Below, piece by piece: positions 36,556 to 45,750 of a stretch of 64,000 nucleotides of DNA (position 1 is its first letter; each line of letters begins with the position of its first letter). The notes below the pieces were generated by a model. That model saw only the letters and a list, made by a program, of their open reading frames with translations, was not told the DNA's origin and did no database searches. A program made the position numbers and the translations under genes. The DNA lies in contig NZ_AUIX01000008.1 of the NCBI RefSeq assembly GCF_000423925.1, forward strand, positions 1 to 64,000. Direction: 5' to 3'. Origin of the DNA: Butyrivibrio sp. VCD2006 (GTDB lineage Bacteria; Bacillota; Clostridia; Lachnospirales; Lachnospiraceae).

Positions 36556-37581
36556 ATGAGAAATGTAACGTTAGGAAAAACAGGAATAGTAGTGCCGCAG
36601 AACGGCTTTGGTGCATTACCGATACAAAGAGATGATATGGAGACAAGTGTTAAAATTCTTCGCCGCGCCTATGAAGGTGGTATGAGATATTTTGACACTG
36701 CAAGAGCATATAGCGACAGTGAAGAAAAGCTTGGGGAAGCCTTCGATGGTATGCGCGATAAGATTTACATTGCGACCAAAACTACCGCCAAGACTCCCGA
36801 GGGATTCTGGAAGGATCTTGAAACCTCACTGAAAAATCTGAGAACTGATTATATTGATGTTTACCAGTTCCATATGGTTACTCAGTGCTACAAACCGGGA
36901 GACGGAACAGGTATGTATGAGTGCATGCAGGAGGCTAAAGCTAAGGGCATGATAAGACATATTGGAGTTACATCTCACAGAATTGCAGTAGCTATGGAAT
37001 GCGTAGAATCCGGCCTGTATGAAACAATGCAGTTCCCCTTCAGTTATCTTGCCGATGAGAAGGATATTGCTCTGGTTAAGAAATGCGAGGAACTGAATGT
37101 AGGCTTTGTAGCTATGAAGGGACTTGCCGGAGGACTCATTACAAACTCTAAAGCAGCTATGGCATTTATGCTTGAGTATCCAAATGTTATTCCAATCTGG
37201 GGCATTCAAAGAGTGAATGAGCTTGAGGAATGGCTTGCATTTTTTGATAACGAGCCTGAGATGACATCTGAAATCAAGGCATTTATTGAAAATGAGAGAA
37301 AGGAACTCTCAGGAGATTTTTGCAGAGGCTGCGGTTATTGTCTGCCCTGTGCTGCAGGAATTGAGATAAATCAGTGTGCCAGAATGTCTCTGATGATCAG
37401 AAGAGCCCCCACTGCCGGATGGCTATCCGAAGAATGGCAGGAAAAAATGGCAAAGATAGACGATTGCATCAACTGCGGAGCATGCATGAGCAGGTGCCCC
37501 TACGGCCTCAACACCCCTGAACTCTTAAAGAAAAATCTGGTCGATTATAGAAGAGTAATAAGCGGAGAGATTACTGTTTGA
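36556..37581 (+). CDS. Aldo/keto reductase with C-terminal 4Fe-4S clusters (341 aa)
   Basis: An AKR TIM barrel with the catalytic Asp/Tyr/Lys/His set (YFDTARAYSDSE, ATKTTAK, VYQFHM). After it come a Cys-rich stretch (CRGCGYCLPC) and a ferredoxin-like motif (CINCGACMSRCPYGL). The family is common in clostridia and is thought to move electrons between nicotinamide and ferredoxin pools; the substrate is not known. AGGAGG precedes the ATG at 36556. It is a single gene between strong hairpin clusters. Confidence 0.9.
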   Translation: MRNVTLGKTGIVVPQNGFGALPIQRDDMETSVKILRRAYEGGMRYFDTARAYSDSEEKLGEAFDGMRDKIYIATKTTAKTPEGFWKDLETSLKNLRTDYIDVYQFHMVTQCYKPGDGTGMYECMQEAKAKGMIRHIGVTSHRIAVAMECVESGLYETMQFPFSYLADEKDIALVKKCEELNVGFVAMKGLAGGLITNSKAAMAFMLEYPNVIPIWGIQRVNELEEWLAFFDNEPEMTSEIKAFIENERKELSGDFCRGCGYCLPCAAGIEINQCARMSLMIRRAPTAGWLSEEWQEKMAKIDDCINCGACMSRCPYGLNTPELLKKNLVDYRRVISGEITV

Positions 37582-37724
37582 TATAATTATTATCTATTTA
37601 TTAAAACATTATAAAACTTACTGTTTGGGCTGCTCAGAATATTGTGAATATTTCTACGATATTATATGATGCCATTAGGGATTATTATTTTTCTTGTTTT
37701 GTTTTTGGAGAGGGGGATTTTCAT

Positions 37725-39464
37725 ATGTCTACAGCAAGTCAAGCGCCGGTAATCCGCAAAAGAAAACTCATATACAAATTAATATTCATTGCTGTAGGTG
37801 CAATGGTTGGAATTGGTCTCGTGCTTAATATCATAAGTGGCTATGAGATCAATAGAATTTACAATTCCCTTGCAGAAGAAGAACTTAAGGCGACGGCGGA
37901 GCATCTCGCAAGTGAAATGAATAGCGTGTGGGATGGTGACTGGTCATATGAAGATGGCATTTTAAGAAAAGGTGAGCAGGACGTCTCTGAAGAATATGAA
38001 GAACTTATGGATGAGCTTCATAGTCAGACAAGTCTTGATTACACTATTTTTTACGGTGATACCCGTATCATCACAACTATTCTTAAAAAAAATACCACTG
38101 AGAGACTTGTTGGAACTAAGGCATCCGATAAGGTTATAAGCACAACATTAAAGGGTGGAGCTGATTATTACGCAAATAACCTGGTCATTGAGGGACAGAA
38201 GTATCTTGGATATTATGTACCAATAAAAAATGCTGATGGTTCAATAATAGGCATGGTATTTTCCGGAAGACAAAGTGAAGATATTACCAGAGCGATTACG
38301 AACATCATTCTCCTTCTTTCAATCATTACTGTTGTGATGGTAGTGGTGCTTGCCATTACAGGTGTTGTTATTGCCAATAACACATCAACTAAGATGCAGG
38401 GAATTGCTGCAGAGCTTGATAAACTATCGCAAGGTAAGATAAATCTTAATATTGATGAAGCAACAATAGCAAGAAAGGATGAGCTTGGTATTCTTGCAGA
38501 CGGAGCCCAGACACTTAGCAATAAGCTTGGTGATGTTATAAGGACAACAGTTAAAATGTCAACCGAGCTTAAGAGAGAGGGAAGTGAGCTCTCGAATTCG
38601 GCAGGACAGGCTACTGAGGCTTCAGGACTTGTAAGTACCGCGGTTGATGAAATTGCAAAAGGTGCTGTAAGTCAGGCAGACAGCATAGAAAATGCTGCTA
38701 ATAACACACAGAATATAGGCAATGATATTGAGAATATTGCCACCAATGTTGAACAGCTTGATGGTTATGCATCAGAGATGAAGGGTGCCTGTGATCAGGC
38801 TATGGAAGCTCTCGATAATCTAATAAGATCAAGTACCGAGGTTCAGAATTCCGTAAAAGAGATTGGCGAAACTATTGATTCAACAAATGAATCGGCAAAA
38901 TCGATTTCAACTTTTTCTGAAGCCATCACAAGTATTGCATCACAAACCAATCTTTTGTCTCTTAATGCATCAATAGAGGCAGCAAGAGCAGGTGAGGCAG
39001 GAAAAGGCTTTGCGGTAGTTGCAACTGAGATAGGACAGCTTGCTGAACAGTCAAGTAAGAGTGCCGATGAGATTAAGAAAATTGTTGATAAACTGCTTGC
39101 TGATTCCGAAGCTTCAGTGGAAGTAATGCAGAAGCTAAGCGATAACTTCGGACAGCAGTCTGATCAGCTTGATGCGACCAAGGTGAACATGCAGACAATG
39201 GCACAGAATGTGGCTAATGTATCGACAAGTGCTGACAATATTGCAGGACTTGCCAATCAGCTTACAACAGCCAAGGATCAGCTTATTGAGATTATTGCTG
39301 ATCTCTCTGCAATATCCCAGGAGAACGCTGCTTCATCGCAGGAGACTAATGCTTCCATGCAGGAGCTCAATGCTACATTTACAGTTATCAGCGAATCCGC
39401 AAGTGAGCTACAGCGCCTTGCTGATGATCTGACAGAAACAATAAGCTACTTCAGAGAGGATTAG
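37725..39464 (+). CDS. Methyl-accepting chemotaxis protein (579 aa)
   Basis: TM1 (about 14-38), an extracytoplasmic sensor of about 150 residues that resembles a single Cache domain ([16 protein letters not shown], then [21 protein letters not shown]), TM2 (about 195-220), HAMP, and a long signalling coiled coil with the conserved tip [19 protein letters not shown]. It signals to CheA/CheW. Start chosen at 37725 after GGAGAGGGGG. The ligand is unknown. Confidence 0.92.
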   Translation: MSTASQAPVIRKRKLIYKLIFIAVGAMVGIGLVLNIISGYEINRIYNSLAEEELKATAEHLASEMNSVWDGDWSYEDGILRKGEQDVSEEYEELMDELHSQTSLDYTIFYGDTRIITTILKKNTTERLVGTKASDKVISTTLKGGADYYANNLVIEGQKYLGYYVPIKNADGSIIGMVFSGRQSEDITRAITNIILLLSIITVVMVVVLAITGVVIANNTSTKMQGIAAELDKLSQGKINLNIDEATIARKDELGILADGAQTLSNKLGDVIRTTVKMSTELKREGSELSNSAGQATEASGLVSTAVDEIAKGAVSQADSIENAANNTQNIGNDIENIATNVEQLDGYASEMKGACDQAMEALDNLIRSSTEVQNSVKEIGETIDSTNESAKSISTFSEAITSIASQTNLLSLNASIEAARAGEAGKGFAVVATEIGQLAEQSSKSADEIKKIVDKLLADSEASVEVMQKLSDNFGQQSDQLDATKVNMQTMAQNVANVSTSADNIAGLANQLTTAKDQLIEIIADLSAISQENAASSQETNASMQELNATFTVISESASELQRLADDLTETISYFRED

Positions 39465-39494
39465 AGGATTATCTCTTATATTCTTTGTAAATAG

Positions 39495-39523
39495 TTGTTG
39501 TACAGTTGGACATGTGCTATATT
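39495..39523 (+). promoter_or_regulatory. Promoter of the cobamide operon
   Basis: TTGTTG at 39495-39500 and TATATT at 39518-39523 are 17 bases apart, and TGC precedes the -10 (extended). It lies just upstream of the cobalamin riboswitch, as expected for the operon leader. Confidence 0.55.
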
Positions 39524-39540
39524 AGACGAATAAATTGAAT

Positions 39541-39793
39541 AAGGCGGAAGGTGTTTGCGGGCATTTATGCTGCGCAAGTGAAAAGGGAAGCGGGTGAGAA
39601 TCCCGCACGATCTCGTCACCGTGTTTTGAGAGCTGTTTTCTGACAGGTATAAGGAGCTTCATTTATATCTGACCCACTGAATTCGTTTGGGAAGGGAGAA
39701 AAAAGCGCATTGGTACACGCGATTATTTATGAATGTTTCGCGATACGCTATGGAATCAATCAGCCGGGAGACCTGCCTGTCGTCGTACATGGG
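39541..39793 (+). promoter_or_regulatory. Cobalamin (AdoCbl-type) riboswitch
   Basis: The conserved core is visible: GGAAGGTG near 39546, AAAAGGGAAGCGGGTGAGAA with TCCCGCACGATCTCGTCACCG (39581-39621), and the B12 box CAGCCGGGAGACCTGCC near 39761-39777. Variable helices between are longer than usual. It precedes a complete cobamide operon, which it should shut off when cobalamin is plentiful. A terminator follows at 39951, but a repeat element lies between, so the switching fold could not be worked out. Confidence 0.9.
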
Positions 39794-39882
39794 AAACCAA
39801 GTCACGAGGAATTGACTGTACGAAGCTTATTATTGGATGGTGAATTATTTATCTCATCTTTAAGTATATGATGCTTAATTTT

Positions 39883-39930
39883 TGCCTTCTCCCAAGGGAG
39901 AAGGTGTCAGCGAAGCTGACGGATGAGGGG
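39883..39930 (+). repeat. Palindromic repeat element, forward copy (R4)
   Basis: GCCTTCTCCC/GGGAGAAGG stem, then GTCAGCGAAGCTGAC hairpin, then GGATGAGGGG. Inserted between the riboswitch aptamer and its presumed terminator. Confidence 0.8.
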
Positions 39931-39950
39931 CCATACATTATTTTGCGTGC

Positions 39951-39981
39951 AAAAAGTTCTGACTTTGGTCAGAACTTTTTT
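39951..39981 (+). terminator. Terminator in the cobamide operon leader
   Basis: AGTTCTGAC (39955-39963) pairs perfectly with GTCAGAACT (39968-39976) around TTTG, preceded by As and followed by TTTTTT. It lies 50 bases before the first gene of the operon, so it must be read through, and it is the likely expression platform of the riboswitch. Confidence 0.85.
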
Positions 39982-40030
39982 GTTCATATAGTATCTTATG
40001 ATGGGGACATTATCAAAAAGGAGAAAAATT

Positions 40031-41743
40031 ATGAAAAAAAGAACACTGGCGGTCATTTTGGCTGCAATGATGGTTGTATCTGCCATGGCAGGATGCAGTG
40101 GGAAGAAAACAGAAAGTTCATCGGAAGCTACATCGGAGGTTTCAGAAGAGGCTGCAGAGGAAGTAAAAGATGAAGCAGATGAAGCAGATGAAGACGCAGA
40201 AGAGTCCGAAGAAGAAACAGAGGATGACGCAGAAGAGGAAGAAGTCGAATTAGATGATGAAGACTTCGAAGCAGAACTCGAAGATGGAACTTACCTGGCA
40301 AAATTCACTACTGACAGCTCCATGTTCCATGTAAATGAAGCATATAACGATTTGGGAATACTTACGGTTAAGGACGGCGAGATGACAATTCACATCGCAC
40401 TTCCTTCCAAGAATATTGTTAATCTGTTCCCCGGAACAGCAGACGAGGCACAGGAGGATGGCGCAGAGCTTTTAGAGCCCACAACTGATACTGTAGAGTA
40501 CGAGGATGGTACAACAGAAGAAGTTTATGGGTTTGACGTACCTGTTCCGGAATTAGATGAGCCCTTCGATCTTGCACTCATTGGAACAAAGGGAAAATGG
40601 TATGATCACGAAGTAACTGTATCTGATGTTCAGACAAAAGAAGAGGCTGATGCAGCAGCCGGAGCAGGAGATGATGATCAGGTGGCAGCGGATAATGTAG
40701 CAAAGCTTATTGATTCAATATATGTTCAGACCTGGACTGAGGAGACAGATTCTCTTTGTGCAGAAGCAAAGAAGGCATGGGATGCACTTACAGATGAGCA
40801 GAAAGAGCTTGTAGAGGGTGAAGATGCAGATCCCGATTACTTCGGAAGAGATACCGGTGATGCTTCAAAGGATGATCCGCTTAACGGTGATGATATAGGT
40901 GAGAACGAGCTTCTTGTTGTAAGCTTTGGCACCTCCTTCAATGACAGCAGAGCAGAGGACATCGGTGGTATTGAGAAAGCACTTGCTGCTGCATATCCGG
41001 ACTGGTCAGTTCGCCGCGCTTTTACAGCACAGATAATCATCAATCACGTAAATGCAAGGGATGGAGAGAAGATTGACAATATGGAGCAGGCAATCCAGCG
41101 TGCCATCGATAATGGAGTAAAGAATCTTGTTGTTCAGCCCACACATCTTATGCACGGCGCTGAGTATGACGAGCTTATGGAAGTAGTTGAAAGTAATAAG
41201 GATAAATTCGAGTCTGTTGCAATCGCTGAACCTCTTCTTGGTGAAGTAGGAAAAGATGCAACTGTTATCAATGAGGATAAGGAAGCAGTTGCTAAGGCAA
41301 TTACGGCAGAAGCTGTAAAAACAGCTGGGTTCGACAGTCTTGATGCTGCAAAGGAAGATGGCACAGCCTTCGTGTTCATGGGACACGGTACATCACATAC
41401 AGCAAATGTAACTTATAACCAGATGCAGACTCAGATGGATAAGCTCGGATACGAGAATGTATTTATCGGAACCGTTGAAGGCGAGCCTGAGGAAACAGAG
41501 CTTTCAAATGTAATAAGCAAGGTAAAGGAAGGCGGATATAAGAAGGTTATTCTTCGTCCCCTTATGGTTGTTGCAGGTGATCATGCTAACAACGATATGG
41601 CAGGTGATGACGATGATTCCTGGAAGAGCGGCTTTGAAGCTGATGGATCCTTCGAGAGCATAGAATGTCAGATTGCCGGTCTTGGCGGAATAGAGGATGT
41701 TCAGAAAATTTATGTAGAGCACACAGGAGCTGTAATCAAGTAA
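40031..41743 (+). CDS. cbiK: Surface lipoprotein with accessory beta domain and CbiK-type sirohydrochlorin cobaltochelatase (570 aa)
   Basis: A lipoprotein signal (lipobox VSAMAGCSG, Cys22) is followed by a strongly acidic linker (about 25-80). A ~120-residue beta-rich domain (about 85-205) resembles NEAT/iron-associated modules. A short helical unit (about 215-275, ending AWDALTDEQKELVE) leads to a complete CbiK domain (about 295-570) with catalytic His372 (QPTHLMHG) and His452 (MGHGTSH), and LMVVAGDHANNDMAGDD. CbiK puts cobalt into sirohydrochlorin, normally in the cytoplasm or periplasm; here it is predicted on the outer face of the membrane. First gene after the cobalamin riboswitch. AAGGAG precedes the ATG. 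The signal peptide is unambiguous; the role outside the cell is unknown. Confidence 0.88.
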   Translation: MKKRTLAVILAAMMVVSAMAGCSGKKTESSSEATSEVSEEAAEEVKDEADEADEDAEESEEETEDDAEEEEVELDDEDFEAELEDGTYLAKFTTDSSMFHVNEAYNDLGILTVKDGEMTIHIALPSKNIVNLFPGTADEAQEDGAELLEPTTDTVEYEDGTTEEVYGFDVPVPELDEPFDLALIGTKGKWYDHEVTVSDVQTKEEADAAAGAGDDDQVAADNVAKLIDSIYVQTWTEETDSLCAEAKKAWDALTDEQKELVEGEDADPDYFGRDTGDASKDDPLNGDDIGENELLVVSFGTSFNDSRAEDIGGIEKALAAAYPDWSVRRAFTAQIIINHVNARDGEKIDNMEQAIQRAIDNGVKNLVVQPTHLMHGAEYDELMEVVESNKDKFESVAIAEPLLGEVGKDATVINEDKEAVAKAITAEAVKTAGFDSLDAAKEDGTAFVFMGHGTSHTANVTYNQMQTQMDKLGYENVFIGTVEGEPEETELSNVISKVKEGGYKKVILRPLMVVAGDHANNDMAGDDDDSWKSGFEADGSFESIECQIAGLGGIEDVQKIYVEHTGAVIK

Positions 41744-41749
41744 CAGGTT

Positions 41750-43267
41750 ATGGAAAAAAGGCGGGAAATATTTCTTTTCATAAAAAGTACAATGTTATTC
41801 CTGCTGATCACGGTATTTATGGCAGGATGCGGCGGTATTTCCGATGGGGAGTACGCCGCATCTGTCACTTTATCGGGTGGCAGCGGGAGAGCATATATAG
41901 AGAGTCCCTGTAAGATAACTATCGAGAACGGTAAGGCTACTGCTGACATTTTTTGGAGTAGCAGGAACTATGATTATATGATCGTGGATGGTGAGACCTA
42001 CTATCCTGTGAATACGGATGGGAATTCCGAATTCATAATTCCCGTTAAGCTGGATGAGGATATGGCTGTAAAGGCTGATACTGTTGCCATGAGTACGCCG
42101 CATCTTATTGAGTATACTTTGAGATTTTCGATTATATCTGATGGGGCGGATGCTGCTAAAACAAATGCATCACAAGGGGCCAGAGATGAAGCCGACGCGG
42201 CAGTTGCGGATAATATGGATGCGCCTGAGATTTCGGGACTTACATATGTATCAACTGATGAAAATGACTATGCATCATGCTTTGCCATACACCGATACAG
42301 TAAGGATTATTCTTTGATATGTGTGGATGATGGAAGAAAGTATCTTATCGTTCCTGAAGATGAAGATGAATCGGGGCTGGATGTTTCAGGCTTTATTGTT
42401 CTGAAAAGACCTTTGAACAGAGTTTATCTTGCTGCTTCAAGTGTCATGTGCCAGTACGATGCTTTATCTGCAATAGATGACATCATACTATCAGGACTTG
42501 ACAGGGATGGATGGTATATTGAATCGGCAGTTCAGGCAATGGACGAGGGCAGACTTGTTTATGGCGGCAAATACAGTGCGCCTGATTATGAAAAAATGGT
42601 AATGGATGAAGTGAACCTTGCCATTGAAAACACGATGATTTTTCATACACCTAAGGTTCAGGAAAAGATAGAACAGCTTGGTATTCCTGTATTTATAGAC
42701 AGATCCAGCTACGAGCCCTGGCCTCTTGGACGATGTGAATGGGTAAGGGTTTACGGACTTATATCAGGCAAAGAAAAAGAAGCAGCTGAAGCCTTTGAAG
42801 AACAAAAGAAGCTTGTGGAGGCATTATCGGATATTCAGCTATCCGATAAAACCGTAGCTGTCTTTTCAGTTAATTCTAATCATCAGATTGTAACAAGAAA
42901 GATAAATGATTACTTTTCAAAGATGATAGAAAAAGCAGGAGGAAGCTATATCGCACCGGGAGGAAGCGATGATGGTAAGGCAAACTCACAGATAACTATA
43001 AGTACGGAAGAGTTTTACAATTATGCTGAAAACGCTGATATTCTAATCTATAACGCGACCATCGAGGATGAACCTGAATCTCTGCAAAGCCTGATGGACA
43101 TGGATATAACCTTTAAAAATTTTAAGGCATTTAAAGAGGGCAAGGTTTATTTCACTGATAAAGCGCTTTATCAGTATGCATATAAAACAGGTACGATCAT
43201 CGATAGCCTAAATAAAATAATAGTAGATGATGTAGAAGATACGGAATTCTTCCACAAACTAAAATAA
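41750..43267 (+). CDS. BtuF-like substrate-binding lipoprotein with accessory beta domain (505 aa)
   Basis: Lipobox FMAGCGG. The N-terminal ~110 residues (GEYAASVTLSGGSGRAYIES onwards) look like the same type of beta domain as in the preceding CbiK lipoprotein. The C-terminal half (about 165-505) is a helical-backbone periplasmic binding protein of the FecB/BtuF class (GIPVFIDRSSYEPWPLG, then AGGSYIAPGGSDDGK and NADILIYNATIEDEP). Probably delivers a corrinoid, cobalt chelate or tetrapyrrole to the permease and ATPase encoded at 47653 and 48665. It starts six bases after the CbiK gene; only a weak ribosome binding site is visible. Confidence 0.82.
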   Translation: MEKRREIFLFIKSTMLFLLITVFMAGCGGISDGEYAASVTLSGGSGRAYIESPCKITIENGKATADIFWSSRNYDYMIVDGETYYPVNTDGNSEFIIPVKLDEDMAVKADTVAMSTPHLIEYTLRFSIISDGADAAKTNASQGARDEADAAVADNMDAPEISGLTYVSTDENDYASCFAIHRYSKDYSLICVDDGRKYLIVPEDEDESGLDVSGFIVLKRPLNRVYLAASSVMCQYDALSAIDDIILSGLDRDGWYIESAVQAMDEGRLVYGGKYSAPDYEKMVMDEVNLAIENTMIFHTPKVQEKIEQLGIPVFIDRSSYEPWPLGRCEWVRVYGLISGKEKEAAEAFEEQKKLVEALSDIQLSDKTVAVFSVNSNHQIVTRKINDYFSKMIEKAGGSYIAPGGSDDGKANSQITISTEEFYNYAENADILIYNATIEDEPESLQSLMDMDITFKNFKAFKEGKVYFTDKALYQYAYKTGTIIDSLNKIIVDDVEDTEFFHKLK

Positions 43268-43281
43268 AGGATCAGGATATT

Positions 43282-44769
43282 ATGGCAAAAAATCTAATGA
43301 TCCAGGGCACTATGTCCGGGGCAGGAAAAAGCATATTGACCGCAGGAATCTTAAGAATCCTCAAACAGGATGGATACAGGGTTGCTCCTTTTAAATCCCA
43401 GAACATGGCACTGAATTCCTTTGTTACAAAAGATGGAAAGGAAATCGGAAGGGCTCAGGCACTCCAGGCTGCAGCAGCGGGAATAGAGCCTTCATCTGAT
43501 ATGAATCCAATCCTTTTAAAGCCTATGGGAGATACGACTTCCCAGGTAATAATTAATGGAATACCTTACGGTAACATGAGAGCAGCGGAGTATTTTAAGA
43601 TGAAAACTAAGTTTATTCCGGACATAAAAGCTGCTTACGAAAGGCTTGCAAAAGATAGCGATATAGTTGTGATTGAAGGTGCAGGAAGTCCTGTCGAGAT
43701 AAATCTTAGGGAAAATGATATTGTGAACATGGGGCTTGCAAATATTCTTGATGCACCGGTTTTACTTGCGGGGAATATTGATCCGGGCGGAGTGTTCGCT
43801 CAGCTTCTCGGAACGGTTAATTTGATGCCTGAGGATGAGAGAGCGAGGATTAAAGGGCTCATTATAAACAAGTTCAGAGGAGATGTTTCTTTACTTGAAC
43901 CCGGATTATCAATGTTTAAGCCATATTGTGATATCCCCTTTGCAGGCGTGGTTCCATACGTTGACCTTGATCTCGATGAAGAAGACAGCGTATCTGAGAG
44001 ACTTGTTATAAATAAAAAATCAGAAATTAACAGCAAGGTTAGCATAGTAGTTGTAAGGCTTCCGTTCATAAGTAATTACACTGACTTTACTATTCTCGAA
44101 GGTATACCGGGTGTCAGCCTTTCATATATAAACAGTTCTGATGCATTGGAAAAAGCTGACATTATTATTATTCCCGGAACTAAAAACACACTCTCTGATA
44201 TTCGATGGCTTAAGGAAACCGGGCTTTATAGCAAGATTATTGAATGCTCAAATAAGGGAAGTCTTATTATCGGAATCTGTGGTGGCTTCCAGATGCTTGG
44301 TGATAGTATTTATGATCTTAGCGGTGAAGAGGGCGGAGGAGATGAGAAGGGATTAACTCTCCTTCCTATAAAGACAGAATTTAAGAAGGATAAGACCTTA
44401 AAACAGGTTAAGGTAAAATTGTGTGACCTTGAAGGTAGCTATAAGCCGCTTTCAGGAACTGAGGTCTCAGGTTATGAAATTCATATGGGTGAGAGCATTA
44501 TTGAAAGAGAAGGTGCTTCGAAGTCTATACGTGATATACTCGTTATTTCAAATGAAAATGTTCTTGGTACATATATACACGGCTTTTTTGATGAGCCGGA
44601 ACTGACTAAGAAGCTGCTGCAGATTGTGTATGACAGAAAGGGCATTAAGGAGAAGGTTCCTGAAATTGAAGGCGCCTTAGTACACCAAAACAGAGAGCTG
44701 GACAGACTTTCTGATGTACTGCGGGATAGTCTTGACTGGAAGCTTATCTATAGTGCGATTGGGATATGA
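43282..44769 (+). CDS. cobQ: Cobyric acid synthase (495 aa)
   Basis: Amidates cobyrinic acid a,c-diamide at positions b, d, e and g. It has the N-terminal ATP-binding motif GTMSGAGKSILTAG and the C-terminal class-I glutamine amidotransferase triad Cys (GICGGFQMLG) with the late His (YIHGFFDEPE). Also called cbiP. Overlaps cbiC by four bases. Confidence 0.96.
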   Translation: MAKNLMIQGTMSGAGKSILTAGILRILKQDGYRVAPFKSQNMALNSFVTKDGKEIGRAQALQAAAAGIEPSSDMNPILLKPMGDTTSQVIINGIPYGNMRAAEYFKMKTKFIPDIKAAYERLAKDSDIVVIEGAGSPVEINLRENDIVNMGLANILDAPVLLAGNIDPGGVFAQLLGTVNLMPEDERARIKGLIINKFRGDVSLLEPGLSMFKPYCDIPFAGVVPYVDLDLDEEDSVSERLVINKKSEINSKVSIVVVRLPFISNYTDFTILEGIPGVSLSYINSSDALEKADIIIIPGTKNTLSDIRWLKETGLYSKIIECSNKGSLIIGICGGFQMLGDSIYDLSGEEGGGDEKGLTLLPIKTEFKKDKTLKQVKVKLCDLEGSYKPLSGTEVSGYEIHMGESIIEREGASKSIRDILVISNENVLGTYIHGFFDEPELTKKLLQIVYDRKGIKEKVPEIEGALVHQNRELDRLSDVLRDSLDWKLIYSAIGI

Positions 44770-45401
44770 GGATGACGGAAATTAAACATATAAAACCTTC
44801 CGATATAGAGAAGGAGAGCTTTAATATCATTCGAAATGAACTTGAGGAAATGGGTAAGGAGATTGACAAAGTACTTGAGCCGACGGTTATTCGTGTCATA
44901 CATACCACAGCTGATTTTGAATATGCTGATACTATGGAATTTTCAGAAGGCGTTATAGAAAAAGCGAAGGATGCCATTAAGCGCGGTGCCCACATCGTTA
45001 CGGATACCAACATGGCACTTTCAGGGATAAATAAAAAGACTCTGGAAAAGTATGGCGGAATGGTTCACTGTTTTATGGCTGATGAAGATGTAGCAGATGA
45101 GGCCAAGTCGAGAAACGTGACAAGAGCTTATGTAAGCATGGAGAAGGCTGCAAAAATAGATGCGCCTCTTATCTTTGCAATTGGTAATGCACCAACCGCA
45201 CTTATAAAGCTCCGCGAACTAATGGATGAGGAAGAATTTAAGCCGGAGCTAATAATCGGCGTACCGGTTGGATTTGTTAACGTGGTTGAGGCCAAGGAAC
45301 TCATTCTGGGCAGTGATGTGCCTTACATCGTAAACAGAGGCAGGAAGGGCGGAAGCGGCGTAGCTGCGGCCATATGTAATTCTATACTGTATAATATATA
45401 A
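44766..45401 (+). CDS. cbiC: Cobalt-precorrin-8 methylmutase (211 aa)
   Basis: Moves the C-11 methyl to C-12 to give cobyrinic acid. The catalytic His is in the conserved VIHTTADFEYAD motif; the G-x-P-V-G-F-V-N-V-VEAK segment near the C-terminus is present. Starts inside the cobQ stop (ATGA). Confidence 0.95.
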   Translation: MRMTEIKHIKPSDIEKESFNIIRNELEEMGKEIDKVLEPTVIRVIHTTADFEYADTMEFSEGVIEKAKDAIKRGAHIVTDTNMALSGINKKTLEKYGGMVHCFMADEDVADEAKSRNVTRAYVSMEKAAKIDAPLIFAIGNAPTALIKLRELMDEEEFKPELIIGVPVGFVNVVEAKELILGSDVPYIVNRGRKGGSGVAAAICNSILYNI

Positions 45402-45744
45402 CCCCTCATCCGGCGCTACGCGCCACCTTCCCCCAGTGGGGGAAGGCATATGGGGATAGCAATCTTATATGTATTGATACCTTCCTGCTTAGGAAAAAAT
45501 AAAGAATAGTTTTATAGCCTTCCCCTAGTGGGGGAAGGCATATGGGGATAGCAATCTTATATGGATTGATACCTTCCTGTTTAGGAAAAAATAAAGAATA
45601 GTTTTATAGCCTTCCCCCAGTGGGGGAAGGCATATGGGGATAGCAATCTTATATGGATAAATACCTTCCTGCTTAGGGGAAAAAAAGAATAGTTTTATAG
45701 CCTTCCCCCACTGGGGGAAGGTGGCGCGTAGCGCCGGATGAGGG
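45402..45744. repeat. Composite repeat: three ~92-bp tandem units between inverted palindromic elements
   Basis: At the left end (45402-45449) is a reverse-orientation copy of the repeat family (CCTCATCCGGCGCTACGCGCC, then CCACCTTCCCCC). Three tandem units follow (45426-45517, 45518-45609 and 45610-45700; 92, 92 and 91 bases), each starting CCTTCCCC-x-x-x-GGGGGAAGGC and sharing TATGGGGATAGCAATCTTATATG and AAGAATAGTTTTATAG. A forward complete copy (45701-45744) closes the block with GGCGCGTAGCGCC and GGATGAGGG. No reading frame is supported here. It separates cbiC from cbiD inside the operon. Confidence 0.88.
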
Positions 45745-45750
45745 TAATAA

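Noticed and set aside
45402..45744. Tandem repeats at 45.4 kb as a CRISPR array
   Set aside because: Units are about 92 bases with no unique spacers, and no cas genes are nearby. The block is a tandem duplication bounded by palindromic elements.
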